A stretch of DNA of 64,000 bases from Pinibacter soli. GTDB taxonomy: Bacteria; Bacteroidota; Bacteroidia; Chitinophagales; Chitinophagaceae. The notes under the pieces were generated by a model, which did no database searches, was not told the origin of the DNA, and saw nothing but the letters and a program-made list of their open reading frames with translations. The position numbers and the translations under genes are program-made. The stretch's first letter is position 1, and each line of letters begins with the position of its first letter. Where the stretch lies: positions 169,993 to 233,992 of the forward strand of contig NZ_JASBRG010000002.1 of the NCBI RefSeq assembly GCF_029961145.1, read 5' to 3'. This document shows positions 1 through 8,045 of this stretch, in pieces.

Positions 1-2
1 AA

Positions 3-896
3 GAATGCCTTGATTATATCAAAAGTTTGATGAGCAAGCTGGGACATAATCCCACAGCGGGTTTCGACAGAATCGGAGCAACGGAACCCGCTAAAAATGC
101 CGGCGACATTTTTCAAATCATGCCGTTGGGAAATGCAAAAGCGTATGATGTGGTGGAAGTTATCGAAAGATTGGTTGACGATTCTAAATTTGAACAATAC
201 AAAGAAGATTACGGCAAAACAATTGTTTGTGGTTACGCCCGTGTCGATGGCTGGGCCGTAGGAATTGTTGCTAATCAACGCAAGATCATAAAAAGTGCGA
301 AAGGTGAAATGCAGATTGGCGGCGTGATCTACAATGACAGTGCCGATAAAGCTGCCCGTTTTATTTTAAACTGCAATCAGAAAAAAATTCCTCTGATCTT
401 CTTACAGGATGTAACAGGATTTATGGTGGGAAGTCGCAGCGAGCACGCCGGCATTATTAAAGATGGCGCGAAGATGGTGAATGCTGTCGCGAATTCTGTC
501 GTTCCGAAGATCACGATCGTCATTGGAAACTCGTTTGGCGCAGGCAATTATGCAATGTGTGGCAAAGCCTACGACCCAAGATTTATCTATGCATGGCCCA
601 ATGCAAAAATCGCTGTAATGGGCGGAGAGCAAGCGGCCAAAACATTATTACAAATACAAGTTGGCTCATTAAAAGCAAAAGGAGAAACGATTACACCAGA
701 AGCCGAAAGCAAACTGTTGAATGAAATAAAAGGCCGGTACGAAAAACAAACAACGCCTTACTACGCAGCGGCAAGGCTATGGGTAGATGAAATCATCGAT
801 CCATTGGAAACAAGATCAAGAATTTCAGAAGCTTTGAACGCTGCAAATCATAATGCAGACATGCCGGCTTTGAAGACGGGTGTGTTCCAGGTGTGA
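3..896 (+). CDS. Acyl-CoA carboxylase beta subunit (carboxyltransferase), 5'-truncated by window edge
   Basis: This is the C-terminal part of a biotin-dependent acyl-CoA carboxylase carboxyltransferase subunit, which moves CO2 from carboxybiotin to an acyl-CoA. The open frame continues to the window edge (codons before the first Met read ECLDYIKSL, as in the family), so the 5' half is outside. The second crotonase-like domain is complete: the QDVTGFMVG oxyanion motif, then GNSFGAGNY and the WPNAKIAVMGGEQAA segment. These resemble methylcrotonyl-CoA carboxylase beta and related branched-chain enzymes more than propionyl-CoA carboxylase; I cannot settle the substrate. A full protein would be about 540 aa. 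The stop is followed within a few bases by an inverted-repeat spacer. Confidence 0.9.
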   Translation, partial: ECLDYIKSLMSKLGHNPTAGFDRIGATEPAKNAGDIFQIMPLGNAKAYDVVEVIERLVDDSKFEQYKEDYGKTIVCGYARVDGWAVGIVANQRKIIKSAKGEMQIGGVIYNDSADKAARFILNCNQKKIPLIFLQDVTGFMVGSRSEHAGIIKDGAKMVNAVANSVVPKITIVIGNSFGAGNYAMCGKAYDPRFIYAWPNAKIAVMGGEQAAKTLLQIQVGSLKAKGETITPEAESKLLNEIKGRYEKQTTPYYAAARLWVDEIIDPLETRSRISEALNAANHNADMPALKTGVFQV

Positions 897-899
897 GGA

Positions 900-988
900 A
901 TTGAAAATTGAAAGTTGAAAATGAAAAGCCTGTACACATTGTAAAGCTCCCATTTTCAACTTTCAATTTTCCATTTTCCATTTTAATT
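900..988. repeat. Self-complementary word repeat (TTGAAAAT family)
   Basis: Left arm 904-922 and right arm 952-970 are perfectly complementary over 19 bp. Each arm is made of near-repeats of TTGAAA(A)T/G. It lies between the carboxylase stop and rnhA, both on the plus strand, and continues as extra right-arm copies of CCATTTT to about 983. Confidence 0.85.
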
Positions 989-1015
989 ACCTTCGCCGTC
1001 ATAACATTTTTTGCA

Positions 1016-1489
1016 TTGAATAAAGAACTGATCATATACACAGATGGCGCTGCACGTGGAAACCCCGGCCCGGGCGGGTACGGAGCGATTTTGAAATGGG
1101 GGGATACAGAAAAAGAATTTTCGCAGGGCTACCGTTTGACAACCAATAACAGAATGGAACTGCTGGCAGTGATTGTGGCTTTGGAAAATTTGAAAAAGGA
1201 CGGTTTGCCTATCACCATTTATAGCGACAGTCAATATGTGGTAAAAGCAGTTGAACAAGGCTGGCTAAAAAAATGGATCGCGACCAATTTTGCCGGAGGC
1301 AAAAAGAACCGCGATCTCTGGTTGCGTTATCATGAGATTAGCAAAAAACACCAGGTTAGATTTAAATGGGTAAAGGGTCACGCTGACAATCCGTACAACA
1401 ATCGCTGCGATGTACTAGCAACAACGGCTGCTGATGATAAGAGGAATTTATTGGTAGATGTGGAATATGAATCAGAAAACGGAAGGTAG
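1016..1489 (+). CDS. rnhA: Ribonuclease HI
   Basis: RNase HI cleaves the RNA strand of RNA-DNA hybrids (Okazaki primers, R-loops). The four acidic catalytic residues are visible in order: Asp in YTDGAARGNPG, Glu in NNRMEL, Asp in YSDSQYV and Asp in NNRCDVLA; the basic KKNRDLW and WVKGHADNP regions are also present. From a TTG start at 1016 the protein is 157 aa, the usual size. An upstream ATG at 908 would add 36 residues encoded by the inverted-repeat spacer, so I reject it. No clear TAnnTTTG box precedes the TTG start. Confidence 0.93.
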   Translation: MNKELIIYTDGAARGNPGPGGYGAILKWGDTEKEFSQGYRLTTNNRMELLAVIVALENLKKDGLPITIYSDSQYVVKAVEQGWLKKWIATNFAGGKKNRDLWLRYHEISKKHQVRFKWVKGHADNPYNNRCDVLATTAADDKRNLLVDVEYESENGR

Positions 1490-1490
1490 G

Positions 1491-1570
1491 CATTTGAGAT
1501 TTGAAATGCTGAATGTGAATACACTCAAGAACTTGCATTAATCCAAATATCAAATCTCTAATTTCAAATT
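1491..1570. repeat. Self-complementary word repeat (ATTTGA family)
   Basis: Left arm CATTTGAGATTTGAAAT (1491-1507) faces right arm 1549-1570, which contains TCAAATCTC and TTTCAAAT. Complementarity is imperfect, with a 9-bp GAGATTTGA core. The repeat fills the short spacer between rnhA and the DUF1801 gene. Confidence 0.65.
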
Positions 1571-1576
1571 ATTCAT

Positions 1577-2014
1577 ATGGCAACAAACAAAACAACGCAA
1601 ACCGAAGAAAGTGTGTTGGCTTTTATTGACCGGATTGAAGATGAAACAAAGAGAGTCGATGCACATAGCATTGTAAAATTGTTTGAGAAACAAAGCCGTC
1701 TTAAAGCTAAAATGTGGGGGCCTAGTATTATCGGATTTGGCGGCTATGCCTATAAATACGAAAGCGGTCACGAAGGCACTGCACCTCTGTTGGGTTTTTC
1801 TCCAAGAAAAACTTCACATGTATTTTATCTCAGTGCAGGCTTTGAGGGCCGCGAAGAAATCTTGAAAAAATTAGGCAAACACAAGACAGGCAAAGGTTGT
1901 GTGTACGTAAACAAATTAGCTGATATCAATCAGGATGTATTGAAGGAAATGATAGATGCTTCTCTGGCAAATATTCACGAGCAGGTTAAAAAGCACAAAT
2001 GGAAGTTGATATAA
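1577..2014 (+). CDS. DUF1801 (YdhG-like) domain protein
   Basis: This 145-aa protein matches the DUF1801/YdhG-like fold: an N-terminal helix (TEESVLAFIDRIED), the MWGPSIIGFGGYAYKYESG segment, the GFSPRKTSHVFYL strand pair and a C-terminal CVYVNKLADINQDVLKEM element. Members are small cytosolic proteins of unknown biochemical role. It sits after rnhA on the same strand, separated by an inverted-repeat spacer, and ends at a strong terminator shared with the convergent neighbour. Confidence 0.85.
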   Translation: MATNKTTQTEESVLAFIDRIEDETKRVDAHSIVKLFEKQSRLKAKMWGPSIIGFGGYAYKYESGHEGTAPLLGFSPRKTSHVFYLSAGFEGREEILKKLGKHKTGKGCVYVNKLADINQDVLKEMIDASLANIHEQVKKHKWKLI

Positions 2015-2063
2015 GCATCTGACCGAGTCTTCGACAAAACGAAATACGACGGTTATGGGCAAC

Positions 2064-2093
2064 AAAAAAGGGAAGCGTCGCTTCCCTTTTTTA
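2064..2093. terminator. Bidirectional intrinsic terminator
   Basis: The GGGAAGCG / CGCTTCCC stem is flanked by an A-run on the left and a T-run on the right, so it can terminate in both directions. It lies between the convergent DUF1801 and DUF6580 genes. Confidence 0.9.
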
Positions 2094-2111
2094 TTTATAT
2101 CGTCTCAACAA

Positions 2112-2681
2112 TTATTCAGCGAAAGCTGTATGCTGAGGAACATTCTTTTTAGTTAACAGGTAATGGCTGCCAAAGAGTACAGCACCAAAAGCCAATGTTC
2201 CCAATACTTCTCCTTTAAAAAATGGCAACGCATCAGTGTAACACATCATCAACCCGCTGAATGTTTTCGGACGTTGCAAACCTGCACCCGCGATCCAAAC
2301 CAAAAAGTTTGAAGATAAAAAGAACAAAACCGGCGCCAGTAAAGAATATCCTAAAACATTTGCAATAGTCACGCGTTTCATAAAGAAACCAAGACAAGTC
2401 AACAATGCAAACAATGAGTAGTTGGCAATTTGTCCTTCGTAAAACCCAGGGATAGGACTTACACCCGCGTTATACAAAACCTGGTATAACACATCTGATA
2501 AAAACATAGAGAACAAAGGCAAAGCCAGCGCCCATTTCTTATCCTTAATAACCACACCGCCAAAAAGTGCCATTGCAATTTGTGGCGTAAAACCCCATGG
2601 ACGTCCAGGGATAGCACGGTAAACCGCGGCGATAACAATCATTAGAATCAATGACCAAACTAAAGATTTATTCAATTTCAT
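2112..2681 (-). CDS. DUF6580-type integral membrane protein (putative transporter S-component-like)
   Basis: This roughly 189-aa, strongly hydrophobic protein has five or six membrane segments and family-typical stretches RPWGFTPQIAMALFGG and LFSMFLSDVLYQ. The family (DUF6580) is annotated as putative transport protein and resembles ECF-type substrate-binding components; the substrate is unknown. I place the start at ATG 2681 (MKLNKSLVWS), because a perfect TAnnTTTG element lies at 2703-2710, just inside the longer reading. No riboswitch is visible upstream that would hint at a vitamin substrate. Confidence 0.75.
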   Translation of the reverse strand: MKLNKSLVWSLILMIVIAAVYRAIPGRPWGFTPQIAMALFGGVVIKDKKWALALPLFSMFLSDVLYQVLYNAGVSPIPGFYEGQIANYSLFALLTCLGFFMKRVTIANVLGYSLLAPVLFFLSSNFLVWIAGAGLQRPKTFSGLMMCYTDALPFFKGEVLGTLAFGAVLFGSHYLLTKKNVPQHTAFAE

Positions 2682-2702
2682 AAATATCGTTCTTGAAGTA
2701 AA

Positions 2703-2710
2703 CAAAAGTA
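2703..2710 (-). promoter_or_regulatory. -7 promoter element for DUF6580 gene
   Basis: On the minus strand this reads TACTTTTG, a perfect TAnnTTTG. It lies 22 nt before ATG 2681 and supports that start over the upstream ATG. Confidence 0.7.
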
Positions 2711-2773
2711 ATAAAAAAGGCTGTTAATCGGAAGGAAATGCGCGGATAACATTTGCGTGCATCATCTTGCCAA

Positions 2774-2805
2774 TTTGAAAATTTGAGGATTTGAAAGTTT
2801 GAAAA
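2774..2805. repeat. Unpaired word repeat (TTGAAAATT family)
   Basis: Quasi-tandem TTTGAAAA/TTTGAGGA words between manA and the DUF6580 gene. I do not see a complementary partner arm in this spacer, so it may be a solitary arm. Confidence 0.6.
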
Positions 2806-2862
2806 TGCTTTCATTCAACCCCTCTGACAGATTCCCGCTTTTCCCTCTCAAGAAGCTGACTA

Positions 2863-4074
2863 TTATACTGCCGGCACAAATGCTCTGTATATTTCGGTGT
2901 TTTCCAGCGCCTTTATTGTTATTGTCGCACCGGCAAATGTTACAAATGCTTCTCCTTTTTTCAGTATAACTTTCTTTTCATCATTGCTGATCTCTGCGCT
3001 TCCGGAAAGCAACAATACAATTTCAGTACTGGTAGCGTGTAAAGAGAATTCTTCGTTCTTTTCCAGGCTCACAGTGCTGAGCTGGAAATCAGGAGCAGGG
3101 GAAACGAATACCTTTTCTTTTGTACCTGTTGCAGAGCCGGAAATTACATTTGGAACAACTTCTTTGAATGCAACGTGTTTCATCAACTCAGGTACATCGA
3201 TGTGTTTTGGAGTAAGGCCACCACGCAAAACGTTGTCGCTATTTGCCATAATTTCCACGTTTTGCCCCTCAAGATAAGCGTGCAAAATACCTGCGTCCTG
3301 GAAAATGGCGCCGCCAGGTCGTATGTGAACAAGGTTCAACAAATAGACAGAGAAAATGCCACGATCAATATTGCTTCCTTCATTGAAGGTAAGCGCTGCA
3401 CGTGCTGCCCAAAAATCCGGATTATCTTTTTGCAATTCATTGTTTCTGTATTGAGGAACGATGCGATCAATTAACGGCTGCAAATGTTCGTTTACTTTTT
3501 GCTGATCCATTTGCATTACTTCTTCATACAATTTCGCATAGTTCTCACCTTCGAAGAATGGCAACAAAAACGATAATTCAGGAACAGAGGACAATGTTTT
3601 GCGGATAAGTTCCGGCGTTTTAAATCCGTGAAGCAAATAAAACTCGCTTAGCGCCGCCATTAGCTCCGGCTTATGGTTGTCGTCTTTATAATTACGATTA
3701 GACGCATTCAAGGCCACGCCTTTTGCGTTTTCTTTTGCGAACTCTTCTACAGCCGCTTGTTTTGTAGGATGCACCTGAATGGACAACATATCTTTTACAT
3801 CCAAAATTTTAAGGAGATAAGGAAGCGCTTTAAAATCGTTGTACACTTTTTCGCCAAGTGCCGATGTATTTGCAGCTATGTATTCATTCAGCTTCGAAGG
3901 TTGTGCTCCTTCCAATTGTGCGGGAGCATTGACATGCGCACCCAGCCAGTATTCTGCGAATGGCTGTTGTTTCTCGTTCGCAACACTTAATAATGAAGGG
4001 ATGTAGTTATAACCGCCCCACTGATAATGTTGAATTTTTCCTGATAGCTTATAGAAGTTATTTTTAGTGCTCAT
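2863..4074 (-). CDS. manA: Mannose-6-phosphate isomerase, class I
   Basis: A type I phosphomannose isomerase interconverting mannose-6-P and fructose-6-P, the entry to GDP-mannose and surface glycan synthesis. Zinc-site motifs are present: SIQVHP (Gln and His), NHKPELM (Glu) and the later GILHAYLEG (His). The SDNVLRGGLTPKHID signature of the type I family follows. Start chosen at ATG 4074 (MSTKNNFYKLSGK), giving 403 aa; the longer reading would overlap the divergent yraN start. The two genes share a 40-bp intergenic promoter region. Confidence 0.93.
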   Translation of the reverse strand: MSTKNNFYKLSGKIQHYQWGGYNYIPSLLSVANEKQQPFAEYWLGAHVNAPAQLEGAQPSKLNEYIAANTSALGEKVYNDFKALPYLLKILDVKDMLSIQVHPTKQAAVEEFAKENAKGVALNASNRNYKDDNHKPELMAALSEFYLLHGFKTPELIRKTLSSVPELSFLLPFFEGENYAKLYEEVMQMDQQKVNEHLQPLIDRIVPQYRNNELQKDNPDFWAARAALTFNEGSNIDRGIFSVYLLNLVHIRPGGAIFQDAGILHAYLEGQNVEIMANSDNVLRGGLTPKHIDVPELMKHVAFKEVVPNVISGSATGTKEKVFVSPAPDFQLSTVSLEKNEEFSLHATSTEIVLLLSGSAEISNDEKKVILKKGEAFVTFAGATITIKALENTEIYRAFVPAV

Positions 4075-4114
4075 AATGTTATTTTTCGCGCACCAAAGAA
4101 AACAAAAAATTACC

Positions 4115-4492
4115 ATGTCCTATCACAATGAACTGGGAAAAACGGGAGAATTATTAGCCTTAAAGTATTTGGAGGAAAAAGGCTTTACGATTATAGAGCA
4201 CAACTGGCGCCATGGCCGTTATGAAATCGACATTATCGCATCGATAAAAGACACTATTCACTTTATTGAAGTAAAAACAAGAAGTGGCAAGGCTTTCGGC
4301 CTGCCTGAAGAAAGTGTTTCTGCCGACAAAGTCAAAAGATTGTCCACTGCTGCAAATGCTTATTTACAAAAGAATAGAGGCTGGAAATGGGTGCAGCATG
4401 ATATTCTTTCCATCACCATTGTTAATGCCCATGATCCTGAATTTTATTTTATACAAGATGTGTGGATAGGTGCGGGAAATGTGAGAATTTAA
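4115..4492 (+). CDS. YraN/UPF0102 family nuclease-like protein
   Basis: A 125-aa UPF0102 protein with the PD-(D/E)XK-like core: Glu in GELLALKYLEE, the Asp of GRYEIDIIA, and the ExK pair in FIEVKTRSG. Members are predicted Holliday-junction-type or repair nucleases and are often near core genes. Start ATG 4115 (MSYHNELGKTGE) matches the family N-terminus; the ATG at 4067 lies inside the divergent manA start region. The gene ends right before two palindromic elements. Confidence 0.9.
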   Translation: MSYHNELGKTGELLALKYLEEKGFTIIEHNWRHGRYEIDIIASIKDTIHFIEVKTRSGKAFGLPEESVSADKVKRLSTAANAYLQKNRGWKWVQHDILSITIVNAHDPEFYFIQDVWIGAGNVRI

Positions 4493-4493
4493 T

Positions 4494-4588
4494 GTGGAGA
4501 CGCATTGAATGCGTCTCCACGCAATCAACGACGCCTCACAAATTTCTGAAACGCTGTATTTCGGGAGACGCGTTCAACGCGTCTCTAC
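4494..4588. repeat. Two REP-like palindromes (GAGACGC)
   Basis: Palindrome 1 (4494-4520) is GTGGAGACGCATT/GAATGCGTCTCCAC. Palindrome 2 (4563-4588) is the related GGGAGACGCGTT/CAACGCGTCTCTAC. Both have about 12-bp stems with almost no loop, in the same orientation, filling the convergent spacer between yraN and zapA. Confidence 0.9.
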
Positions 4589-4593
4589 GGAGA

Positions 4594-4884
4594 TTATTCC
4601 AATGCCTTATCCAATGCACTTTCCAGCGATTGTAATTTTTGCAGCATTTCCCCTTCTACAATTTGCTGATTGGTTTGTGGAATTTGCAGCGTGGCATACC
4701 AAACCATTACCATGGCTACGTAATCCTGCATGTCTTTACCGGCGAAGTTCGTTTTGAATTCGACAATTTTATCGTTGATAATTTTTACTGTATGCCTTAC
4801 CGCTTCTTCATCTTTTGTATCGATCTTAATGCGATAGGTTCTGTCGCCGATGACTATGTTGATGGGAATGAGTTGATCTGACAT
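4594..4884 (-). CDS. zapA: Cell division protein ZapA
   Basis: A 96-aa ZapA homologue, a cytosolic FtsZ-associated protein that bundles FtsZ filaments. It has the family N-terminal domain (IPINIVIGDRTYRIKI, then EEAVRHTVKIINDKI) and a C-terminal coiled coil (EGEMLQKLQSLESALDKALE). It is the last gene of a minus-strand pheT, coiled-coil, zapA run, an order seen in other Bacteroidota. No 6S RNA sequence fits in the roughly 100 bases after it, which hold the REP-like palindromes. Confidence 0.88.
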   Translation of the reverse strand: MSDQLIPINIVIGDRTYRIKIDTKDEEAVRHTVKIINDKIVEFKTNFAGKDMQDYVAMVMVWYATLQIPQTNQQIVEGEMLQKLQSLESALDKALE

Positions 4885-4891
4885 GTGCGAG

Positions 4892-4926
4892 GAATTAAGA
4901 ATTAGGAATTAGGAATTAAGAATTAG
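4892..4926. repeat. Tandem word repeat GAATTA(A/G)
   Basis: Five near-copies of GAATTA(A/G) sit between zapA and the coiled-coil gene. No clear partner arm is seen. Confidence 0.7.
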
Positions 4927-4958
4927 AAAGTGCGTCTTCGCATTTCTTGTCTGAGTTC

Positions 4959-5246
4959 CTACTCTTGCAGCATTGCTATGCATTTATCAATTTCTTTAAG
5001 GTATTGATTAATGCGTTTTTCGAAGTCTTTTTTATCTTCTTCGCTCATGCCGCTTTTGGCCGCTTTTAAAAGCGACACCTGCTGGTTGAGCTCACCTATT
5101 TGCTGGTATTGAATATTCTCTTTTTCCTTTAACAGGCTCAATTGCAATGAAAGTTTTTCATTTTCTTTTTGCAATGCGCTGTACTGCTTCACCAATTGCT
5201 GAAGTTTTTCTTGTATGCGCCTGATGTGTTCCTGTAGTGGTTCCAT
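4959..5246 (-). CDS. Small coiled-coil protein between pheT and zapA
   Basis: A 95-aa protein that is almost entirely a predicted coiled coil (heptads through IRRIQEKLQQLVKQYSAL, ENEKLSLQLSLLKEKEN and IGELNQQVSLL), with a short C-terminal helix (EKRINQYLKEIDKCIAML). There is no signal peptide or membrane segment, so it should be cytosolic. Sequence alone gives no firm family. Its position between pheT and zapA suggests a division role, for example a ZapB-like partner of ZapA, but this is inference from context only. Confidence 0.75.
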   Translation of the reverse strand: MEPLQEHIRRIQEKLQQLVKQYSALQKENEKLSLQLSLLKEKENIQYQQIGELNQQVSLLKAAKSGMSEEDKKDFEKRINQYLKEIDKCIAMLQE

Positions 5247-5270
5247 AGTTTGGTAAGAGTTGAAGAACAG

Positions 5271-5386
5271 TTGTTAGTTGATGGTTATTAGTTGTTAGAC
5301 ATTATGTGCTAACACTAAAAGCGTTTTGATACCATTGTTGTATATGACACTTAAAGTCCAACAACTAATAACCATCAACTAACAAC
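5271..5386. repeat. Self-complementary word repeat (TTAGTTGTTAG family)
   Basis: Left arm 5271-5298 and right arm 5359-5386 are complementary at 27 of 28 positions, with a loop of about 60 nt. Arms are built of TTAGTTG/TTATTAGTTG words. It lies between two co-directional minus genes (pheT and the coiled-coil gene) that would otherwise look like one operon. Confidence 0.92.
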
Positions 5387-5391
5387 TTTCT

Positions 5392-7815
5392 CTATTTTCT
5401 AATCTCTGCCTGCAGTTCTTTCTCGACAGATGCCATGATCTTGCTCATCATGCTGTCGATTTCCTTATCGGTAAGTGTTTTTTCTTCGTCAAGGAAACTG
5501 AAACTTACAGCCATTGATTTTTTATTTGTGCCTAGCTTATCGCTTTCAAATATATCAAACAAACTAACGTTTTGCAATTTGGAAGCTTTCGCATTTTTCA
5601 CAGCTTTTTCCACAGCTTCAAATGGCAATGACTTATCCACAATGATTGCAAGGTCACGCTGCACTGGTAACTGTTTTGGCAACTCTGTGAAAGAGGTTCT
5701 CTTCTTAGCTACTGTTTCACGCAACAATTTCCAATCAAAGTCTGCAAACAATACCTCTTGCTTAATATCAAATCTTTCGCGTGTTTTCTTTGCTATCGTT
5801 CCCAATGAAAGCAGGTGTTTGGTATTTACTTTTGCAGAAAGACCTTCGATTTTTCCATTATTCAACGCCTCAAAGCTAGCATCATCAATGCCTGCCAATT
5901 TTAAGATAGCGGCCGCAATACCTTTCAACCTGTAGATGTCAGATTTTACTGCTTTCTGCTTCCAGCTATCTTCGCTTGCATTACCGCTGATGAACAAGGT
6001 AAGATGCTCCTGCTCTTCGTAGTGACCAACGCCTGAAGTAGAATATGTTTTACCGAACTCAAAAAAGTTCAGGTTATTGTTTTTCCTGTTGATGTTGTGT
6101 GCAACGCTTTCCAACCCTGTTTCCAACATAGCGGGGCGCATAATATCCAATTCAACGCTCAGGTTATTCATCAGTTTTACGGTGTGTTGCAAAACGTCTT
6201 CAGAATAATAGTTGCTGTTCGTGATGGAGTTCGTCATGATCTCGCTGAAACCTTGTCCCACCAGGTAATTTGCCACTTTCATTCTGAAAGATTCTTTTAC
6301 GCGGTCCGCTTCTACAGCAGGGCTGATGAGGATTGAGTGCGGAATGGTTACGTTGTCTAATCCATCAATGCGCAAAATTTCCTCTACGATATCTGCCGGA
6401 ATGGAAATATCTGGTTTGCTGTAAGGCACGCAAAGGAAAAGCTCGTCAATGCCATCTTTCACCACCTCAAAGCCCAGCGCTTCCAATATTTTTTTAACTG
6501 TGTCGCTATGGTAAGTTTTACCACTCAATCTCCTCAGGTAATGATATTTAATGGAAACAACCGTCTTATCCTTTGGTTGTGGGTAAACATCAACAAGGTC
6601 AGACGAAATTTCACCTCCCGCAATTTCTTTGATCAGCAAAGCTGCTCTTTTCAAAACGTTTACGGTCGCTGAGATGTCTACACCTTTTTCAAAACGTGTA
6701 GCCGCGTCTGTACGCAAGCCGTGACGGAAAGATGTTTTACGAATGCTCGTTGGATTGAACCATGCACTTTCAAGGAAAATATTTGTAGTTGTGTCTTTTA
6801 CACCGCTTTTCAAACCACCGAATACGCCTGCAATGCACATTGGTTCTGTATCATTGCAGATCATCAGGTCCTCGCTGCTTAATTTTCTTTCTTTCTCATC
6901 CAGCGTTACAAAAACTGTATCCTGTGGCAGATTTTTTACAATTACTTTTTTGCCGGCCACCGCGTCTGCATCAAAAGCGTGCAAAGGTTGACCAGTTTCA
7001 TGCAATACAAAGTTTGTAATGTCAACAATGTTATTGATTGGTCGTAAACCGATTGCCTGCAATTTATCTTTCAGCCACTTTGGAGATTCTTTGATTGTAA
7101 CACCCGAAATGCTTACTCCTGCATAACGCTGGCAAGCTGTGGGGTTTTCGATTGTTACAGCGATCGGCAGATTGTGATTTTCTACTTTAAAAGCATTTAC
7201 AGATGGGGCTTTTACTCGTAGTCCCCCTTTGTCGTGGTGCGTTAAGTATGCACATACATCTCTGGCAACACCCAAATGACTCATCGCGTCCATTCTGTTT
7301 GGTGTAAGGCCTATTTCGTAAACGAAATCTGTATAAGGTTGGAAATATTCAGCGGCTGGCATTCCCACTTTTACATTTGCTGGCAATACCATGATTCCAG
7401 CGTGGCTCTGTCCCATGCCCACTTCATCCTCTGCGCAGATCATCCCGAAGCTTTCCACTCCGCGTATCTTCGCCACTTTCATAGTCAGCGGATCGCCTGT
7501 CGAAGGATAAATAGTTGTGCCAACGGTTGCCACCACTACTTTTTGGCCCGCAGCCACATTTGGAGCTCCGCAAACGACCTGCAACGGGTCGCCGCTTCCT
7601 ATGTTTACTTTGGTAACTTTTAGTTTATCGGCGTTTGGATGCTGCTCGCATTCCAAAACTTCGCCTATTACGAGGCCGTCAAGGCCACCTTTTACAGACT
7701 CGTATTTTTCCAGACTTTCCACTTCTAGTCCTATGGAAGTGAGGATCTTAGACAATCTTTCGGGATCCAATGATACCGGTAAATATTCACTCAGCCATTT
7801 ATAACTTATCGTCAT
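5392..7815 (-). CDS. pheT: Phenylalanine-tRNA ligase beta subunit
   Basis: An 807-aa PheRS beta chain, which pairs with PheS (not in the window) to charge tRNA-Phe. Domains in order: N-terminal fragment with MTISYKWLSEYLP; tRNA-binding OB fold at about 40-150 (GLVIGEVLECEQHPNADKL, VVCGAPNV); B3/B4 editing domain at about 200-385 (TDAATRFEKGVD); B5 at about 405-480; catalytic-like core; C-terminal anticodon-binding FDX-ACB at about 715-807 (PVQRDLAIIVDKSLPFEAV). Length and domains are typical. A perfect TAnnTTTG box lies 26 nt before the ATG. Confidence 0.97.
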   Translation of the reverse strand: MTISYKWLSEYLPVSLDPERLSKILTSIGLEVESLEKYESVKGGLDGLVIGEVLECEQHPNADKLKVTKVNIGSGDPLQVVCGAPNVAAGQKVVVATVGTTIYPSTGDPLTMKVAKIRGVESFGMICAEDEVGMGQSHAGIMVLPANVKVGMPAAEYFQPYTDFVYEIGLTPNRMDAMSHLGVARDVCAYLTHHDKGGLRVKAPSVNAFKVENHNLPIAVTIENPTACQRYAGVSISGVTIKESPKWLKDKLQAIGLRPINNIVDITNFVLHETGQPLHAFDADAVAGKKVIVKNLPQDTVFVTLDEKERKLSSEDLMICNDTEPMCIAGVFGGLKSGVKDTTTNIFLESAWFNPTSIRKTSFRHGLRTDAATRFEKGVDISATVNVLKRAALLIKEIAGGEISSDLVDVYPQPKDKTVVSIKYHYLRRLSGKTYHSDTVKKILEALGFEVVKDGIDELFLCVPYSKPDISIPADIVEEILRIDGLDNVTIPHSILISPAVEADRVKESFRMKVANYLVGQGFSEIMTNSITNSNYYSEDVLQHTVKLMNNLSVELDIMRPAMLETGLESVAHNINRKNNNLNFFEFGKTYSTSGVGHYEEQEHLTLFISGNASEDSWKQKAVKSDIYRLKGIAAAILKLAGIDDASFEALNNGKIEGLSAKVNTKHLLSLGTIAKKTRERFDIKQEVLFADFDWKLLRETVAKKRTSFTELPKQLPVQRDLAIIVDKSLPFEAVEKAVKNAKASKLQNVSLFDIFESDKLGTNKKSMAVSFSFLDEEKTLTDKEIDSMMSKIMASVEKELQAEIRK

Positions 7816-7840
7816 CGTAGTATTCTCTTTTTCGAGGGCT

Positions 7841-7848
7841 CAAAAATA
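7841..7848 (-). promoter_or_regulatory. -7 promoter element for pheT
   Basis: Minus-strand TATTTTTG, a perfect TAnnTTTG, 26 nt upstream of the pheT ATG at 7815. It implies a leader of about 20 nt. Confidence 0.7.
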
Positions 7849-7862
7849 CGGAAAGAGAGAGG

Positions 7863-8045
7863 AATAACTGAATAACTGATTAACTGAATAACTGAAAGGA
7901 GCGTTTTGGGTCGACCTGGCGCTAAAAAGCACAATTAAATTAAATGTGGCAATTACCAAATCACTGAATAATTGAATAATTAAGACTTGAACGCAAAGTC
8001 GCGCTGGAAGCCTCAGTTATTCAGTTAATCAGTTATTCAGTTATT
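7863..8045. repeat. Self-complementary word repeat (AATAACTG family), 33-bp perfect arms
   Basis: Left arm 7863-7895 and right arm 8013-8045 are perfectly complementary over 33 bp. Each arm is four copies of an 8-nt word (AATAACTG, AATAACTG, ATTAACTG, AATAACTG). The right arm runs into the stop codon of the DUF3108 gene (8044-8046). The loop of about 117 nt holds further related words near 7962-7980 (CTGAATAATTGAATAATT). Confidence 0.97.

Noticed and set aside
908..1015. N-terminal extension of RNase HI from ATG 908
   Set aside because: The added residues are encoded by the inverted-repeat spacer (TTGAAAAT words) and are not part of the RNase H fold; TTG 1016 gives the family N-terminus.
4493..4593. 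6S RNA downstream of zapA
   Set aside because: Only 101 bases are available, filled by two REP-like palindromes; no 6S-like long stem of about 190 nt.
7863..8045. CRISPR-like array from regularly repeated words
   Set aside because: Repeats are 8 nt without unique spacers, and the second array is an inverted copy; no cas genes are nearby.
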